Shown one piece after another: positions 48,016 to 57,399 of a stretch of DNA of 64,000 bases. The position numbers and the translations under genes were made by a program. This DNA is from Rhodobiaceae bacterium. GTDB taxonomy: Bacteria; Pseudomonadota; Alphaproteobacteria; Rhizobiales; Tepidamorphaceae. The stretch is taken from assembly GCA_020637895.1 (NCBI GenBank), contig JACKJP010000008.1, forward strand, positions 62,001 to 126,000, read 5' to 3'. The number at the start of each line of letters is the position of its first letter. The first letter of the stretch is position 1. The notes beneath the pieces are model-generated. The model searched no databases. It was not told the DNA's origin and saw only the letters and a program-made list of their open reading frames with translations.

Positions 48016-49500
48016 CTATTCGGCAGCATCAAGACCCAGTTCCCTGAGGCGGCGATAGAGCGTCGAGCGTCCAATCCCCAGTCGGCGCGCAACTTCTGAC
48101 ATGTGACCGCGGTAGTGATCGAGGGCAAAACGGATCATCTCCTCTTCCAGCTCGGCCATGGTCCTGACCTCTCCGTCGCCGGCCAGCAGGCTGAACTTGT
48201 CGGGCCCGTCGGGAAGGGTGTGCGGTTCATACTGGAAGGCCGGCATCTGCACGACATTCTGCATCGCCTGTGAGACAAGCGGCGCCCTGCTTTGGGGCCG
48301 TGCTTCCTCAAGGCCGGCAAGACTGGCCGCGACCTGCGGGAATTCGCCGGCGGTCAGCTCCGGCCCGTCCGCCAGCACGACGGCGCGGAATACCGCATTC
48401 TCCAGCTGCCGGATATTGCCGGGCCAGTCATGCGCGCACAGCATCTGCAACGCTTCGGTTGTGATGCCCGTAACCGTCTTGCTTTCCTCAGCGGCGAAAC
48501 GCGTCATGAAATGGCGTACAAGCAGCGGAATGTCCTCGCGCCGGTCGCGCAGCGGCGGCACGTAGATCGGGAACACGTTGAGCCGGTAATAGAGGTCTTC
48601 ACGGAATACGCCGTCGGTGACCATCTCGATCATCGAACGATTGGTTGCCGAAATCAGCCGGAAATCGACCTTCAGCGGCTTCTTGGCGCCGACGGGATCG
48701 ATTTCGCCCTCCTGAAGCGCGCGCAGGAGCTTGACCTGCGCCTCCGGCGGCAGTTCGCCGACTTCGTCGAGGAAAAGCGTGCCGCCATGCGCTTCGGAAA
48801 ATTTTCCGGTGCGCTTTTCGGTGGCGCCGGTAAAGGCACCCTTTTCATGACCGAAAAGCGTACTCTCAACGAGGTTCTCGGGGATCGCGCCGCAATTGAC
48901 AGGGACGAAGGGTTTTCCTGCGCGGGCGCTGGTGCCCTGAATGGCGCGGGCGACGAGTTCCTTGCCGACGCCGCTCTCGCCTTCGATGATGATCGGAATA
49001 TTCGAGCGCGCGGCGCGATCGCCGAGCGCGATGACGCGCTTCATGGCGGCGCTGCGGGTGACGATATCGGCGAATGTCAGCCGGGTTGCGGCATGACGCT
49101 TGATGCGGCCGATTTCTTCTTCCAGCGTATTGAGCTTCAGCGCATTACGGATCGAAACATCAAGCCGTTCCGCGCCCACCGGCTTGACGATGAAATCGGC
49201 CGCGCCGGCGCGCATGGCGCTGACGACGGTATCGATTCCGCCATGAGCCGTCTGGACGATGACAGGCTTGCGGATCCCGGACTTTGCCATGGCCGACAGA
49301 ACGCCCATGCCGTCCAGTTCAGGCATGACCAGATCGAGGATTACCAGACAGATCGTCTCCGCGTCCGCGCCTGAAAGCTCAGCCATGGCGGCATCGCCGC
49401 TTTCCGCTTCGCGGGGCGCATAACCAAGACGCGTGACGGCCGCGGAGAGAATACGGCGCTGTACCGGGTCGTCATCGACGATGAGAATTCTGTCGTTCAT
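48016..49500 (-). CDS. Sigma-54-dependent response regulator
   Basis: A 494-residue NtrC-type activator. Receiver domain (about 3-120) with phosphoacceptor Asp56 in VILDLVMPELDG; AAA+ domain (about 140-370) with Walker A GESGVGKE, the sigma-54 contact loop GAFTGA and GGTLFLDEVGELP; C-terminal Fis-type HTH (MSEVARRLGIGRSTLYRRLRELGL). The start at 49500 follows CGGAGAGCGG; longer frames lack support. No histidine kinase gene is adjacent. Its stop is 102 bases from the L,D-transpeptidase start in the same direction, so a role in wall gene control is possible but unproven. Confidence 0.93.
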   Translation of the reverse strand: MNDRILIVDDDPVQRRILSAAVTRLGYAPREAESGDAAMAELSGADAETICLVILDLVMPELDGMGVLSAMAKSGIRKPVIVQTAHGGIDTVVSAMRAGAADFIVKPVGAERLDVSIRNALKLNTLEEEIGRIKRHAATRLTFADIVTRSAAMKRVIALGDRAARSNIPIIIEGESGVGKELVARAIQGTSARAGKPFVPVNCGAIPENLVESTLFGHEKGAFTGATEKRTGKFSEAHGGTLFLDEVGELPPEAQVKLLRALQEGEIDPVGAKKPLKVDFRLISATNRSMIEMVTDGVFREDLYYRLNVFPIYVPPLRDRREDIPLLVRHFMTRFAAEESKTVTGITTEALQMLCAHDWPGNIRQLENAVFRAVVLADGPELTAGEFPQVAASLAGLEEARPQSRAPLVSQAMQNVVQMPAFQYEPHTLPDGPDKFSLLAGDGEVRTMAELEEEMIRFALDHYRGHMSEVARRLGIGRSTLYRRLRELGLDAAE

Positions 49501-49726
49501 CCGCTCTCCGGCTTGATCTTTTCGCTCGTCCCTCCCGGCTGGCAGGCGGCGAACGGCCCCAGGTGGAATCGGGGTCGGAGCTGCATGTTGGCGATGCAGG
49601 GTTAAAGGGGGATTAAGAAAACGGCAGTCTTGTTTCACAGCGGGACAAGGGCGATATGGGCCTTGACGCATTCGCGCCCGCGCCGAATGCTCCTGCCGAT
49701 ACCGCCAACAACAGACGGGATACCGA

Positions 49727-51583
49727 ATGTCCAGAAACCCCGCTCAGCAGCCTCCGGCACCGTTCTCCGCAACGGCCCAGCCGGCCACAACGTCCGGCAC
49801 CAAACTCGGCGAACTGCCGGTGTGGGATCTGAGCGATCTCTACAGCGGGCTTGGCGATCCGGCGATTGCCAGGGACATGGCAGAGGTCAGTGACGAAGCG
49901 GTCGCATTCGAGGAGCGTTACAAGGGCAAGCTACAAGAATTGCTGGCCGGCCCGGACGGCGCTGCCGCCCTGTCGTCCGCGATCGCGACGTTCGAGGGCA
50001 TGCAGGACAAGGCGGGGCGGCTGATCTCCTATGCGGGGCTGCTGCGGGCCCAGGACCTGGCCGACCCGGCCCGCGCGAAGTTCATGTCCGATATCCAGGA
50101 GCAACTGACCAAACTTGGCCTGAACCTGCTTTTCTTCGAACTGGAGCTCAACCGCCTTGACGATGGCGTGCTGGACGCGGCACTCGCGGATCCGGCACTC
50201 GTTCACTATCGTCCGTGGGTGGAGGATATCCGCAAGGAAAAGCCCTATCAGCTGGACGACAGGCTCGAGCAGCTTTTTCATGAAACGTCGCTGACCGGTC
50301 GCGGCGCGTGGAACCGTCTGTTCGACGAGACGGTGGCGGGCCTTACCTTCGATCTGGACGGCGCGGAAGTATCGCTGGAGGAGGCCCTCAACCGGCTTCA
50401 GGATAGCGATGAGACGGTCCGTGCAGGCGCCGCGGCCGTGCTGTCCAGGGTGTTTTCCGAAAACGTCCGCCACTTCGCGCTGATCATGAATACGCTGGCT
50501 AAGGACAAGGAAATTTCCGATCGCTGGCGTGGGTTCAGGGACGTTGCCGACTCACGCCATCTGGCAAATCGCGTCGAGGCACCCGTCGTCGATGCGCTGG
50601 AAACGGCTGTGAGCGAGGCATTTCCGCGCCTTTCCCATCGTTACTATGCGTTGAAGGCCAAATGGTTCGGCAAGGACCGGCTCGAGCACTGGGATCGCAA
50701 CGCGCCGCTGCCGAAAGTTGCACAAAAGACGTATGACTGGACCGAGGCGAGGCAGGTCGTTCTCGATGCCTATGGCGGGTTCTCGCCCCGAATGGCCGAG
50801 ATTGCGGAACAGTTTTTCGACCGTCGCTGGATCGATGCGCCGGCGCGCGCCGGAAAGTCTCCTGGCGCCTTCGCGCATCCGACGGTGCCGAGCGCCCATC
50901 CCTATGTGCTGCTGAATTATCTGGGTCGTCCGCGAGACGTTATGACGCTCGCTCACGAACTCGGGCATGGCGTTCACCAGGTGCTGGCCGCACCCAATGG
51001 CGCGCTGATGGCGCCAACGCCGCTGACGCTCGCGGAAACCGCCAGCGTGTTCGGCGAGATGCTGACGTTCCGCGCGATCCTGAAGCGCACGACGGACCCG
51101 GTGGCGCGCCGCGCACTCATTGCCTCCAAGGTGGAGGACATGATCAACACAGTCGTTCGGCAGATCGCCTTCTACCGTTTCGAACGCAAGGTCCATACGG
51201 AGCGCCGCCAGGGTGAGCTGCCGGTCGAGCGTCTGAATGCGATCTGGATGGAGGTCCAGCGCGAGAGCCTCGGTCCGGCGATCAATCTTTCGGAGGGGTA
51301 TGAGACCTGGTGGGTCTATATCAGCCACTTCATCCATGCGCCGTTCTATGTGTACGCCTATGCCTTCGGCGACTGCCTGGTGAATTCGCTCTACGCGATC
51401 TACGAAAATGCGAGCGACGGTTTTGCCGAGCGCTATTTCGAAATGCTCGCCGCCGGGGGGACCAAACATCACAGCGAGTTGCTGGCGCCGTTCGGACTGG
51501 ATGCGACGCGGCCCGATTTCTGGTCCATGGGCCTGAAGCTGCTGGAAAGCCTGATCGATGAGCTGGAAGCCGGCGAAGAGTGA
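49727..51583 (+). CDS. pepF: Oligoendopeptidase F (M3 family metallopeptidase)
   Basis: A 618-residue cytoplasmic zinc peptidase that degrades short peptides. The zinc motif HELGHG with the downstream Glu in LAETASVFGEM gives the metal site, and the helical N-terminal domain (about 30-200) and SHFIHAPFYVYAYAFGDCLV near the C-terminus are typical of the PepF/M3 group. The 28-residue N-terminal Pro/Ala stretch is not conserved. It is transcribed divergently from the sigma-54 regulator. Confidence 0.95.
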   Translation: MSRNPAQQPPAPFSATAQPATTSGTKLGELPVWDLSDLYSGLGDPAIARDMAEVSDEAVAFEERYKGKLQELLAGPDGAAALSSAIATFEGMQDKAGRLISYAGLLRAQDLADPARAKFMSDIQEQLTKLGLNLLFFELELNRLDDGVLDAALADPALVHYRPWVEDIRKEKPYQLDDRLEQLFHETSLTGRGAWNRLFDETVAGLTFDLDGAEVSLEEALNRLQDSDETVRAGAAAVLSRVFSENVRHFALIMNTLAKDKEISDRWRGFRDVADSRHLANRVEAPVVDALETAVSEAFPRLSHRYYALKAKWFGKDRLEHWDRNAPLPKVAQKTYDWTEARQVVLDAYGGFSPRMAEIAEQFFDRRWIDAPARAGKSPGAFAHPTVPSAHPYVLLNYLGRPRDVMTLAHELGHGVHQVLAAPNGALMAPTPLTLAETASVFGEMLTFRAILKRTTDPVARRALIASKVEDMINTVVRQIAFYRFERKVHTERRQGELPVERLNAIWMEVQRESLGPAINLSEGYETWWVYISHFIHAPFYVYAYAFGDCLVNSLYAIYENASDGFAERYFEMLAAGGTKHHSELLAPFGLDATRPDFWSMGLKLLESLIDELEAGEE

Positions 51584-51747
51584 GCTCTTCAACTCGCAAT
51601 GATGCTATGCGCACGTGATAGAACGCTAGCGAATTTTCTCGATCTTGCGTTGCCGTCGGGTACGCTATTGAGTTAGAAGCGAGGCGAATGCAATTCGTCG
51701 CGGCGGCATCGCCGTGCAGCGGGACCGTTAGAGCAGGGGCATCCATA

Positions 51748-52032
51748 ATGGCTGAACACAAATCATCCGAGACATCGCTTCCCGACATGGACATGGCGTC
51801 GCATGAGCGGACCTTCCACGGCTTTGTCGAGATTTCAAAGATCGGCGCCGTGCATTGTGCCAATGCGCTCGTGCTTCTCGCGCTGGTCTACAAGGGCATG
51901 ACTGTCACGTCGGTGATCTATCTGATCGTCATGTTCATCACGGCGGTGATCGGTCTGATGATGAAGTCGAACGGTTGGGTGCCGGGTGCCGTCATGACCG
52001 TTCTCGGGCTGCTTGCGATTGCTGTCGGCTAA
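51748..52032 (+). CDS. aa3-type cytochrome c oxidase subunit IV-like protein
   Basis: A 94-residue membrane protein. MDMASHERTFHGFVEI closely resembles the conserved MDYAEHERTY block of the bacterial aa3 oxidase subunit IV family, and two to three hydrophobic stretches follow (about 36-52, 54-70, 77-93), one more than usual. The ATG at 51748 is preferred over an in-frame 51688 because the family begins just before this motif. It lies 82 bases before pntAA, a pairing seen in other Hyphomicrobiales. Confidence 0.75.
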   Translation: MAEHKSSETSLPDMDMASHERTFHGFVEISKIGAVHCANALVLLALVYKGMTVTSVIYLIVMFITAVIGLMMKSNGWVPGAVMTVLGLLAIAVG

Positions 52033-52114
52033 GGCCGCGTTCTTTCGATAATAGCCGGCGTAAGCCGGGCCGCATGCCGGTTCACGGCATGCGGAGGTGT
52101 GACTGGGGAGCTTC

Positions 52115-53257
52115 ATGAAGATTACCGTCCTCAAGGAAACCGATGCGGGTGAGCCGCGGGTCGCGGCGACGCCGGAAACGGTGAAGAAATTCGCGGCACT
52201 CGGCGCTACCGTCACGGTCGAAGCCGGCGCGGGTGCGGGCTCGTCCATTTCGGACGCCGACTACAAGGATGCCGGTGCGACGATCGCCAAGGGGCGCGCC
52301 GCCGCCGTCAAGGGCGCCGATGTCGTCATCGCGGTACGCCGGCCAGAACCCGCAGGGCTGGAAGGCGTCGCCAAGGACGCGCTGGTGGTTGCGATCATGG
52401 ACCCTTACGGGCATGAAGCGGAACTTGCCGCGCTGGCAAAGACCGGCGCATCCCTGTTTTCCATGGAGCTGATGCCGCGCATTACCCGCGCGCAGGTCAT
52501 GGACGTTCTTTCAAGCCAGGCCAACCTTGCCGGTTATCGTGCCGTCATCGACGCTGCCGAAGCCTATGGCCGTGCGCTGCCGATGATGATGACGGCGGCC
52601 GGTACCGTGCCTGCCGCCCGTGTTTTCGTCATGGGTGCCGGCGTTGCGGGCCTGCAGGCGATTGCAACAGCGCGTCGTCTGGGCGCGGTCGTGACGGCGA
52701 CGGACGTTCGCCCGGCCGCGAAGGAACAGGTCGAGTCGCTCGGCGCCAAGTTCATCGCCGTCGAGGACGAAGAGTTCAAGCAGGCTGAAACCGCCGGCGG
52801 TTATGCCAAGGAGATGAGCAAGGAATATCAGGCCAAGCAGGCCGCGCTCGTCGCCGAACATATCGCCAAGCAGGATATCGTCATCACGACTGCGCTGATC
52901 CCGGGCCGTCCGGCGCCGAAGCTGATCAACAAGGCCATGGTGGAATCGATGAAGGACGGCTCCGTCATCGTCGACCTCGCGGTCGAGCGTGGCGGCAATG
53001 TCGAGGGCGCAAAGGCCGGCGGAACGGCCAAGGTAAAAGGCGCCACCATTCTCGGCCATCTCAATGTCGCCGGCCGCATCGCTGCGACGGCATCGAGCCT
53101 CTATGCGCGCAATCTCTACGCCTTTGTCGAGACGATGATCGACAAGGAGACGAGGGCGCTGAACGTCAAATGGGACGATGAGATCATCACCGCGACGCTG
53201 CTGACGCGCGGCGGCAAGACGGTCCATCCGGCATTCTCTGGGAAGGAGGGTGAATAA
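52115..53257 (+). CDS. pntAA: NAD(P) transhydrogenase subunit alpha 1
   Basis: The NAD(H)-binding domain I of the proton-translocating transhydrogenase, 380 residues. MKITVLKETDAGEPRVAATPETVKKFAALG and the RITRAQVMDVLSSQANLAGYRA region match alanine dehydrogenase/PNT N-terminal domains, and VMGAGVAGLQAIATARRLGA is the NAD-binding Rossmann motif. This is the split form with the membrane part in a separate pntAB gene, which overlaps its stop by one base. Confidence 0.97.
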   Translation: MKITVLKETDAGEPRVAATPETVKKFAALGATVTVEAGAGAGSSISDADYKDAGATIAKGRAAAVKGADVVIAVRRPEPAGLEGVAKDALVVAIMDPYGHEAELAALAKTGASLFSMELMPRITRAQVMDVLSSQANLAGYRAVIDAAEAYGRALPMMMTAAGTVPAARVFVMGAGVAGLQAIATARRLGAVVTATDVRPAAKEQVESLGAKFIAVEDEEFKQAETAGGYAKEMSKEYQAKQAALVAEHIAKQDIVITTALIPGRPAPKLINKAMVESMKDGSVIVDLAVERGGNVEGAKAGGTAKVKGATILGHLNVAGRIAATASSLYARNLYAFVETMIDKETRALNVKWDDEIITATLLTRGGKTVHPAFSGKEGE

Positions 53258-53724
53258 TGGCCAATATGGAACCTTCCGCGCTGATTGAAAAATCGCGCCA
53301 GGCCGCCGAGGCGGCACAGGCTGCGGCCGATGCGGCTGCAAACGCCGCAAGCGCCGCAGAAGCCTTCGCCAATCAGGCGGCGGATGCTGCGGGTGCGGCG
53401 ATCCACGCAGCCACAGGCGGGGCGATCGACCCGTTCATCTTCCGCCTCGCGATCTTCGTGCTGGCGATTTTTGTCGGCTACTACGTGGTGTGGTCGGTCA
53501 CGCCGGCCCTTCATACCCCTCTGATGAGCGTCACCAACGCGATCTCCTCGGTGATCGTGGTCGGCGCGCTCCTGTCGGTCGGTGTCGATCTGACCGCCGG
53601 CGAGGGTGCCGTATGGTCGCGCGGCTTCGGCTTCATTGCCCTGGTGCTCGCCTCGGTCAACATCTTCGGCGGCTTCCTGGTCACCCAGCGGATGCTGGCC
53701 ATGTACAAGAAGAAGGCGAAATAG
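53257..53724 (+). CDS. pntAB: NAD(P) transhydrogenase subunit alpha 2
   Basis: A 155-residue membrane subunit with three to four helices from about 60 to the end (PFIFRLAIFVLAIFVGYYVVW, TPLMSVTNAISSVIVVGAL, GFGFIALVLASVNIFGGFLVTQRML). The first 50 residues are an extreme Ala-rich helix (about half Ala) that is longer than in most PntAB proteins and may be a low-complexity linker. GGAAGGAGGG just ahead of the ATG drives translation. Confidence 0.95.
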   Translation: MANMEPSALIEKSRQAAEAAQAAADAAANAASAAEAFANQAADAAGAAIHAATGGAIDPFIFRLAIFVLAIFVGYYVVWSVTPALHTPLMSVTNAISSVIVVGALLSVGVDLTAGEGAVWSRGFGFIALVLASVNIFGGFLVTQRMLAMYKKKAK

Positions 53725-53727
53725 CCC

Positions 53728-55122
53728 ATGAGCGCCAATATCACCGCACTCCTCTATCTCGTTTCCGGCGTCCTCTTCATCCTGTCGCTGAGGGGGCTGT
53801 CCTCGCCTGAAACGTCGCAGGCCGGCAATCGCTACGGCATGATCGGCATGGCGATCGCCATCGTCACGACGCTGTTCTCGGTCACGCCCTCGTTCTCAGG
53901 TTACGGTCTGATCCTCGTCGGCCTCGTCGTCGGCGGCGGTGTCGGCGCCGTGGTTGCGCGGCGCATCGCGATGACAGCGATGCCGCAGCTGGTTGCCGCG
54001 TTCCACAGCCTCGTCGGTCTTGCCGCCGTCATGGTCGCGGCGGGCGCGCTGTATGCGCCGCAGGCCTTCGGCATCGGCATCGAAGGCGAAATCCATGGCG
54101 CAAGCCTTGTGGAGATGAGCCTTGGCGTCGCCATTGGCGCGATTACCTTCACCGGCTCGGTCATCGCCTTCCTGAAGCTGGACGGGCGCATGAGCGGCAG
54201 GCCGATCATGCTGCCGGCGCGGCACCTCATCAACATCGCGCTCGCGGCGGGCCTTGTCCTGCTGGTCGCGCTCTTCGTGATGTCGGAAAGCCACACGCTG
54301 TTCTGGCTGATCGTCCTTGTCTCGCTGGTCTTCGGCGTTCTGATCATCATTCCGATCGGCGGCGCGGACATGCCCGTCGTCGTCTCGATGCTCAACTCCT
54401 ACTCGGGCTGGGCGGCCGCCGGCATCGGTTTCACGCTCGGCAACACGGCGCTGATCATTACCGGCGCGCTGGTCGGCTCATCGGGTGCGATCCTGTCCTA
54501 CATCATGTGCAAGGGCATGAACCGCTCCTTCATCTCCGTCATTCTCGGCGGCTTCGGCGGCGAAACCGCTGCGGCTGGCGGCGGTGACCGCGAGCAGCGT
54601 CCGGTCAAGCAGGGCTCGGCCGAGGACGCCGCGTTCATCATGAAGAACGCGAGCAAGGTCATCATCGTGCCGGGCTATGGCATGGCGGTCGCACAGGCAC
54701 AGCACGCGCTTCGCGAAATGTGCGACAAGCTGAAGGCCGAGGGCGTCGAGATCAAGTACGCGATCCATCCGGTCGCAGGTCGCATGCCGGGCCACATGAA
54801 CGTGCTGCTGGCCGAAGCGCAGGTGCCCTATGACGAAGTGTTCGAGCTGGAGGATATCAACTCCGAGTTCGCGACTGCCGACGTTGCCTATGTCATCGGC
54901 GCCAACGACGTGACCAATCCGGCCGCGCGCGACGATCCGACGTCGCCGATCTACGGCATGCCGATCCTCGACGTCGACAAGGCCGGTACCGTCCTCTTCG
55001 TCAAGCGCGGCATGGGCTCGGGCTATGCCGGCATCGAGAACGAACTCTTCTTCCTCGACAAGACGATGATGCTCTTCGGCGACGCCAAGAAGATGACCGA
55101 GGCGATCGTCAAGTCGCTCTGA
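53728..55122 (+). CDS. pntB: NAD(P) transhydrogenase subunit beta
   Basis: A 464-residue subunit with about nine membrane helices (to about 265) and the NADP(H)-binding domain III at the C-terminus (VIIVPGYGMAVAQAQHALREM, HPVAGRMPGHMNVLLAEA, YVIGANDVTNPAARDDP). With the two alpha subunits it uses the proton gradient to make NADPH from NADH, feeding biosynthesis and the NADPH-using GltBD. It is three bases after pntAB, and a strong terminator follows within 60 bases. Confidence 0.97.
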   Translation: MSANITALLYLVSGVLFILSLRGLSSPETSQAGNRYGMIGMAIAIVTTLFSVTPSFSGYGLILVGLVVGGGVGAVVARRIAMTAMPQLVAAFHSLVGLAAVMVAAGALYAPQAFGIGIEGEIHGASLVEMSLGVAIGAITFTGSVIAFLKLDGRMSGRPIMLPARHLINIALAAGLVLLVALFVMSESHTLFWLIVLVSLVFGVLIIIPIGGADMPVVVSMLNSYSGWAAAGIGFTLGNTALIITGALVGSSGAILSYIMCKGMNRSFISVILGGFGGETAAAGGGDREQRPVKQGSAEDAAFIMKNASKVIIVPGYGMAVAQAQHALREMCDKLKAEGVEIKYAIHPVAGRMPGHMNVLLAEAQVPYDEVFELEDINSEFATADVAYVIGANDVTNPAARDDPTSPIYGMPILDVDKAGTVLFVKRGMGSGYAGIENELFFLDKTMMLFGDAKKMTEAIVKSL

Positions 55123-55126
55123 AACC

Positions 55127-55954
55127 GTGCAGAGCAGGCGCTATCAATCAGGCCCGGACGATCCGATCGTCCGGGCCTTTTCCTATCCATACGAACAGGC
55201 GGAGTTCGACGGCGCGCTCGACCCGGAAAGCGGTGTCCTCAACGGCCTGGCAGACCTCAGCGTTCAGCCCGCGCCCGATACCTGCATCGCGGGCTTCGAC
55301 GCGCTCATGCCCTGTTGCCGTCTGACGGCAGAGGGGGGCGCTCCGGACGAGCGGCGCCATCTGCTGCTCGCAAGCGGCAGCAATGCTTCCCCTTCACAGC
55401 TGATACGGAAATTTCATGGACGGCAGGAGACGCAGCCGATCATTCTGCTCCAAACCCCGGTTCGGGATCTTGTCGCTGTTCATTCGGCCCATATCACCGC
55501 CTATGGCGCGGTGGCCGGGACTTTGATGGCATGGGCCGGCGCGGTTTCCCGGCTAACGGTTCTGGCGGTCACGACCGGACAGTTGCAGCGCATCAACGAG
55601 ACGGAGTCGCTCGGCAAAAACTATGACCTTGCGGTTCTGCCGGCGGGCACCATTGCGCAGATGCCCGGTTGCGGCATTCTTATCTATCGCTCGCGCCGCG
55701 GCGTCTTCGCGCCTTTCGGTGCGCCGCTGAGGCTGGAGGCATTTGCCGCGAGCGGCAGTCTCCCGCCTGCTGTCAGCCAGCGACAGGCGCTGGATGAAGC
55801 GGCGAGCGCGGCAAACTACCGCGACGGGCGTGAGGCGTTTGTCATGAAGCTGGTGAGCGACTCAACGTTCCGCGAGGCCGCAACAAGGGCAATGCGTGGG
55901 CTGGCGATATCGGACGGGCTTCAGATAGCGCGAACGATTGCCGTCAGGGCATGA
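55127..55954 (+). CDS. Hypothetical protein, possible GGCT-fold
   Basis: An open frame of 275 residues from a GTG at 55127. The core LLLASGSNASPSQLIRKF recalls the YGSN motif of gamma-glutamylcyclotransferase-like proteins, and LQRINETESLGKNYDLAVL offers a Glu where that fold has its acid residue, so a GGCT-like fold is possible. The pntB terminator lies within codons 9-19, so either the protein is made only from read-through or another promoter, or the real start is downstream, for example the ATG at 55307. It overlaps the opposing TPR gene by 11 bases. Confidence 0.6.
   Translation: MQSRRYQSGPDDPIVRAFSYPYEQAEFDGALDPESGVLNGLADLSVQPAPDTCIAGFDALMPCCRLTAEGGAPDERRHLLLASGSNASPSQLIRKFHGRQETQPIILLQTPVRDLVAVHSAHITAYGAVAGTLMAWAGAVSRLTVLAVTTGQLQRINETESLGKNYDLAVLPAGTIAQMPGCGILIYRSRRGVFAPFGAPLRLEAFAASGSLPPAVSQRQALDEAASAANYRDGREAFVMKLVSDSTFREAATRAMRGLAISDGLQIARTIAVRA
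55151..55182 (+). terminator. Rho-independent terminator after pntB
   Basis: Perfect stem GGCCCGGACGAT with ATCGTCCGGGCC around a CCG loop, followed by TTTTCC. It is 29 bases after the pntB stop and lies inside the first codons of the next open frame (GTG at 55127). Confidence 0.88.
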
Positions 55955-56819
55955 ACTTGCTGAGCCGGCGGGAGCCGTCACGCGCGGGCTTGTAGCTCGG
56001 GTTGATTTCCAGCGCGCGCGAATAGGCAACGGCGGCCTGCTGCATCTCGTTTTTCTGTTCCAGCATCTGGCCGCGTCCGACCCAGGCTTCGACATAGCGG
56101 TTGTTGAGATCGACCGCGCGCGTGAAATCGGTCAGAGCGGCGTCGATGTCGCCCGTGGCGGCATAGCTTACACCGCGCCCGTAATGCGGCTCTGCGGCAT
56201 TCGGATTAAGCCCGATCGCAGCGCTGAAATCCTCGATCGCCAGATCATGAAGACCCTGCTGCTGATAGATCTGCCCGCGATTGTGGAAAGCGACCGGATT
56301 GTCGCGGCTGATCTCGATGGCGCGCTGAAAGTCCGCCATCGCATACTCGGCCTGATTGGAACTGCGATAGAGAATGCCACGTCCGACCAGGGCGACCTCG
56401 TAATCGGGCTTGATGGTCAGAGAAGCGTTGTAGTCAGTCAGCGCGTCCTGCGCCCGGTTCATCCGCACCTTCACAAGCGCCCGGTTGGCATAGGCCTGAT
56501 AGAAGTTGGGGTCGATCCGGATGGCGGCATCGAAATCGTTCAGCGCTTCCTGGAAGCGGCCGGCATTGCCGTATGCGGAGCCGCGCACATTGTATGCGGA
56601 TGCGTCATTCGGATTGCGCTTGATGACGTCGGTCAGCGATTCGATGTTCGCCGCCGACGTATTCTGCGTATTGAGATTGGCGGAAGCAAAGGTCCCGTCG
56701 GCCGTCGTCTGACAGCCAGCCAATAGCACGCCGAGCAAGGCGGCAACGCCGATCGCCCTAGCGAAACGGCCCGCGGCTGATGGAGAAAGGCTCGGGCGGA
56801 AGGCCCCGTCAGACTGCAT
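55944..56819 (-). CDS. Tetratricopeptide repeat lipoprotein
   Basis: A 291-residue protein with a hydrophobic signal ending in lipobox LLAGCQTT, so it should be lipid-anchored. From about 55 to 285 there are about six TPR units such as NPNDASAYNVRGSAYGNAGRFQEALNDFDAAIRIDP. It resembles NlpI-type proteins, which act as adaptors for cell-wall hydrolases in E. coli; that role is an inference. The start at 56819 is preferred over an in-frame GTG at 56846. Downstream it runs into the convergent hypothetical gene. Confidence 0.88.
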   Translation of the reverse strand: MQSDGAFRPSLSPSAAGRFARAIGVAALLGVLLAGCQTTADGTFASANLNTQNTSAANIESLTDVIKRNPNDASAYNVRGSAYGNAGRFQEALNDFDAAIRIDPNFYQAYANRALVKVRMNRAQDALTDYNASLTIKPDYEVALVGRGILYRSSNQAEYAMADFQRAIEISRDNPVAFHNRGQIYQQQGLHDLAIEDFSAAIGLNPNAAEPHYGRGVSYAATGDIDAALTDFTRAVDLNNRYVEAWVGRGQMLEQKNEMQQAAVAYSRALEINPSYKPARDGSRRLSKFMP

Positions 56820-56908
56820 GATTGATCCCGTTGGCGGTGCAGACACGAATCATAACCCGAAATGTGTCGAAAAGCGCGTTCGCACCCCTTCGCGCGGATA
56901 TTCCGCTG

Positions 56909-56931
56909 CCGCCGGCGCCTGTCGCCGGCGG
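56909..56931 (-). other. Stable hairpin downstream of rpsU
   Basis: CCGCCGGCG pairs perfectly with CGCCGGCGG around a five-base loop, 16 bases after the rpsU stop. There is no U tract, so it is more likely an mRNA 3'-end stabiliser than an intrinsic terminator. Confidence 0.5.
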
Positions 56932-56946
56932 TGGACAGGCCGGTAT

Positions 56947-57171
56947 TTAGCGGCCCTTGCCGCCGGGCAGAAGACCCTCGCGCTGAGCGCGCTTGCGGGC
57001 CAGCTTGCGGGCGCGGCGAACGGCTTCGGCCTTTTCGCGGGCGCGCTTAACAGACGGCTTTTCGTAGTGGCCGCGCAGTTTCATCTCGCGGAAGATGCCT
57101 TCACGCTGCATTTTCTTCTTCAGCGCTCGCAGCGCCTGATCGACATTGTTATCGCGAACGATGACTTGCAC
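56947..57171 (-). CDS. rpsU: 30S ribosomal protein S21
   Basis: A 74-residue basic protein of the small subunit that helps base pairing of mRNA with the 16S 3' end. MQVIVRDNNVDQALRALKKKMQREGIFREMK and the basic tail KRAREKAEAVRRARKLARKR are diagnostic. It starts with GTG after AAAGGTAGG. It stands alone, without the dnaG-rpoD neighbours seen in enteric bacteria. Confidence 0.97.
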   Translation of the reverse strand: MQVIVRDNNVDQALRALKKKMQREGIFREMKLRGHYEKPSVKRAREKAEAVRRARKLARKRAQREGLLPGGKGR

Positions 57172-57399
57172 GCGGGCCTACCTTTCTTCGATTCGTACCT
57201 GCGGCGCGATCTGACGCGCCCTGTTGACCAAATTACGTTTTGACCGAGTTAATTGCCCCCACGGACCTGAATCCGAGGCGCAAACAGCGGCAAGCGAGGA
57301 AATCCGCCGCCGCCACATCGACCGATATGGGGCGGGCTATTAGCAAAGAAATCCCGCAAAGTCCACTGTGCGACGCGAAATCAGCGCGCGTTTCTGCCT

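Noticed and set aside
56909..56931. Intrinsic terminator of rpsU
   Set aside because: The stem is strong but no U tract follows; kept only as a hairpin.
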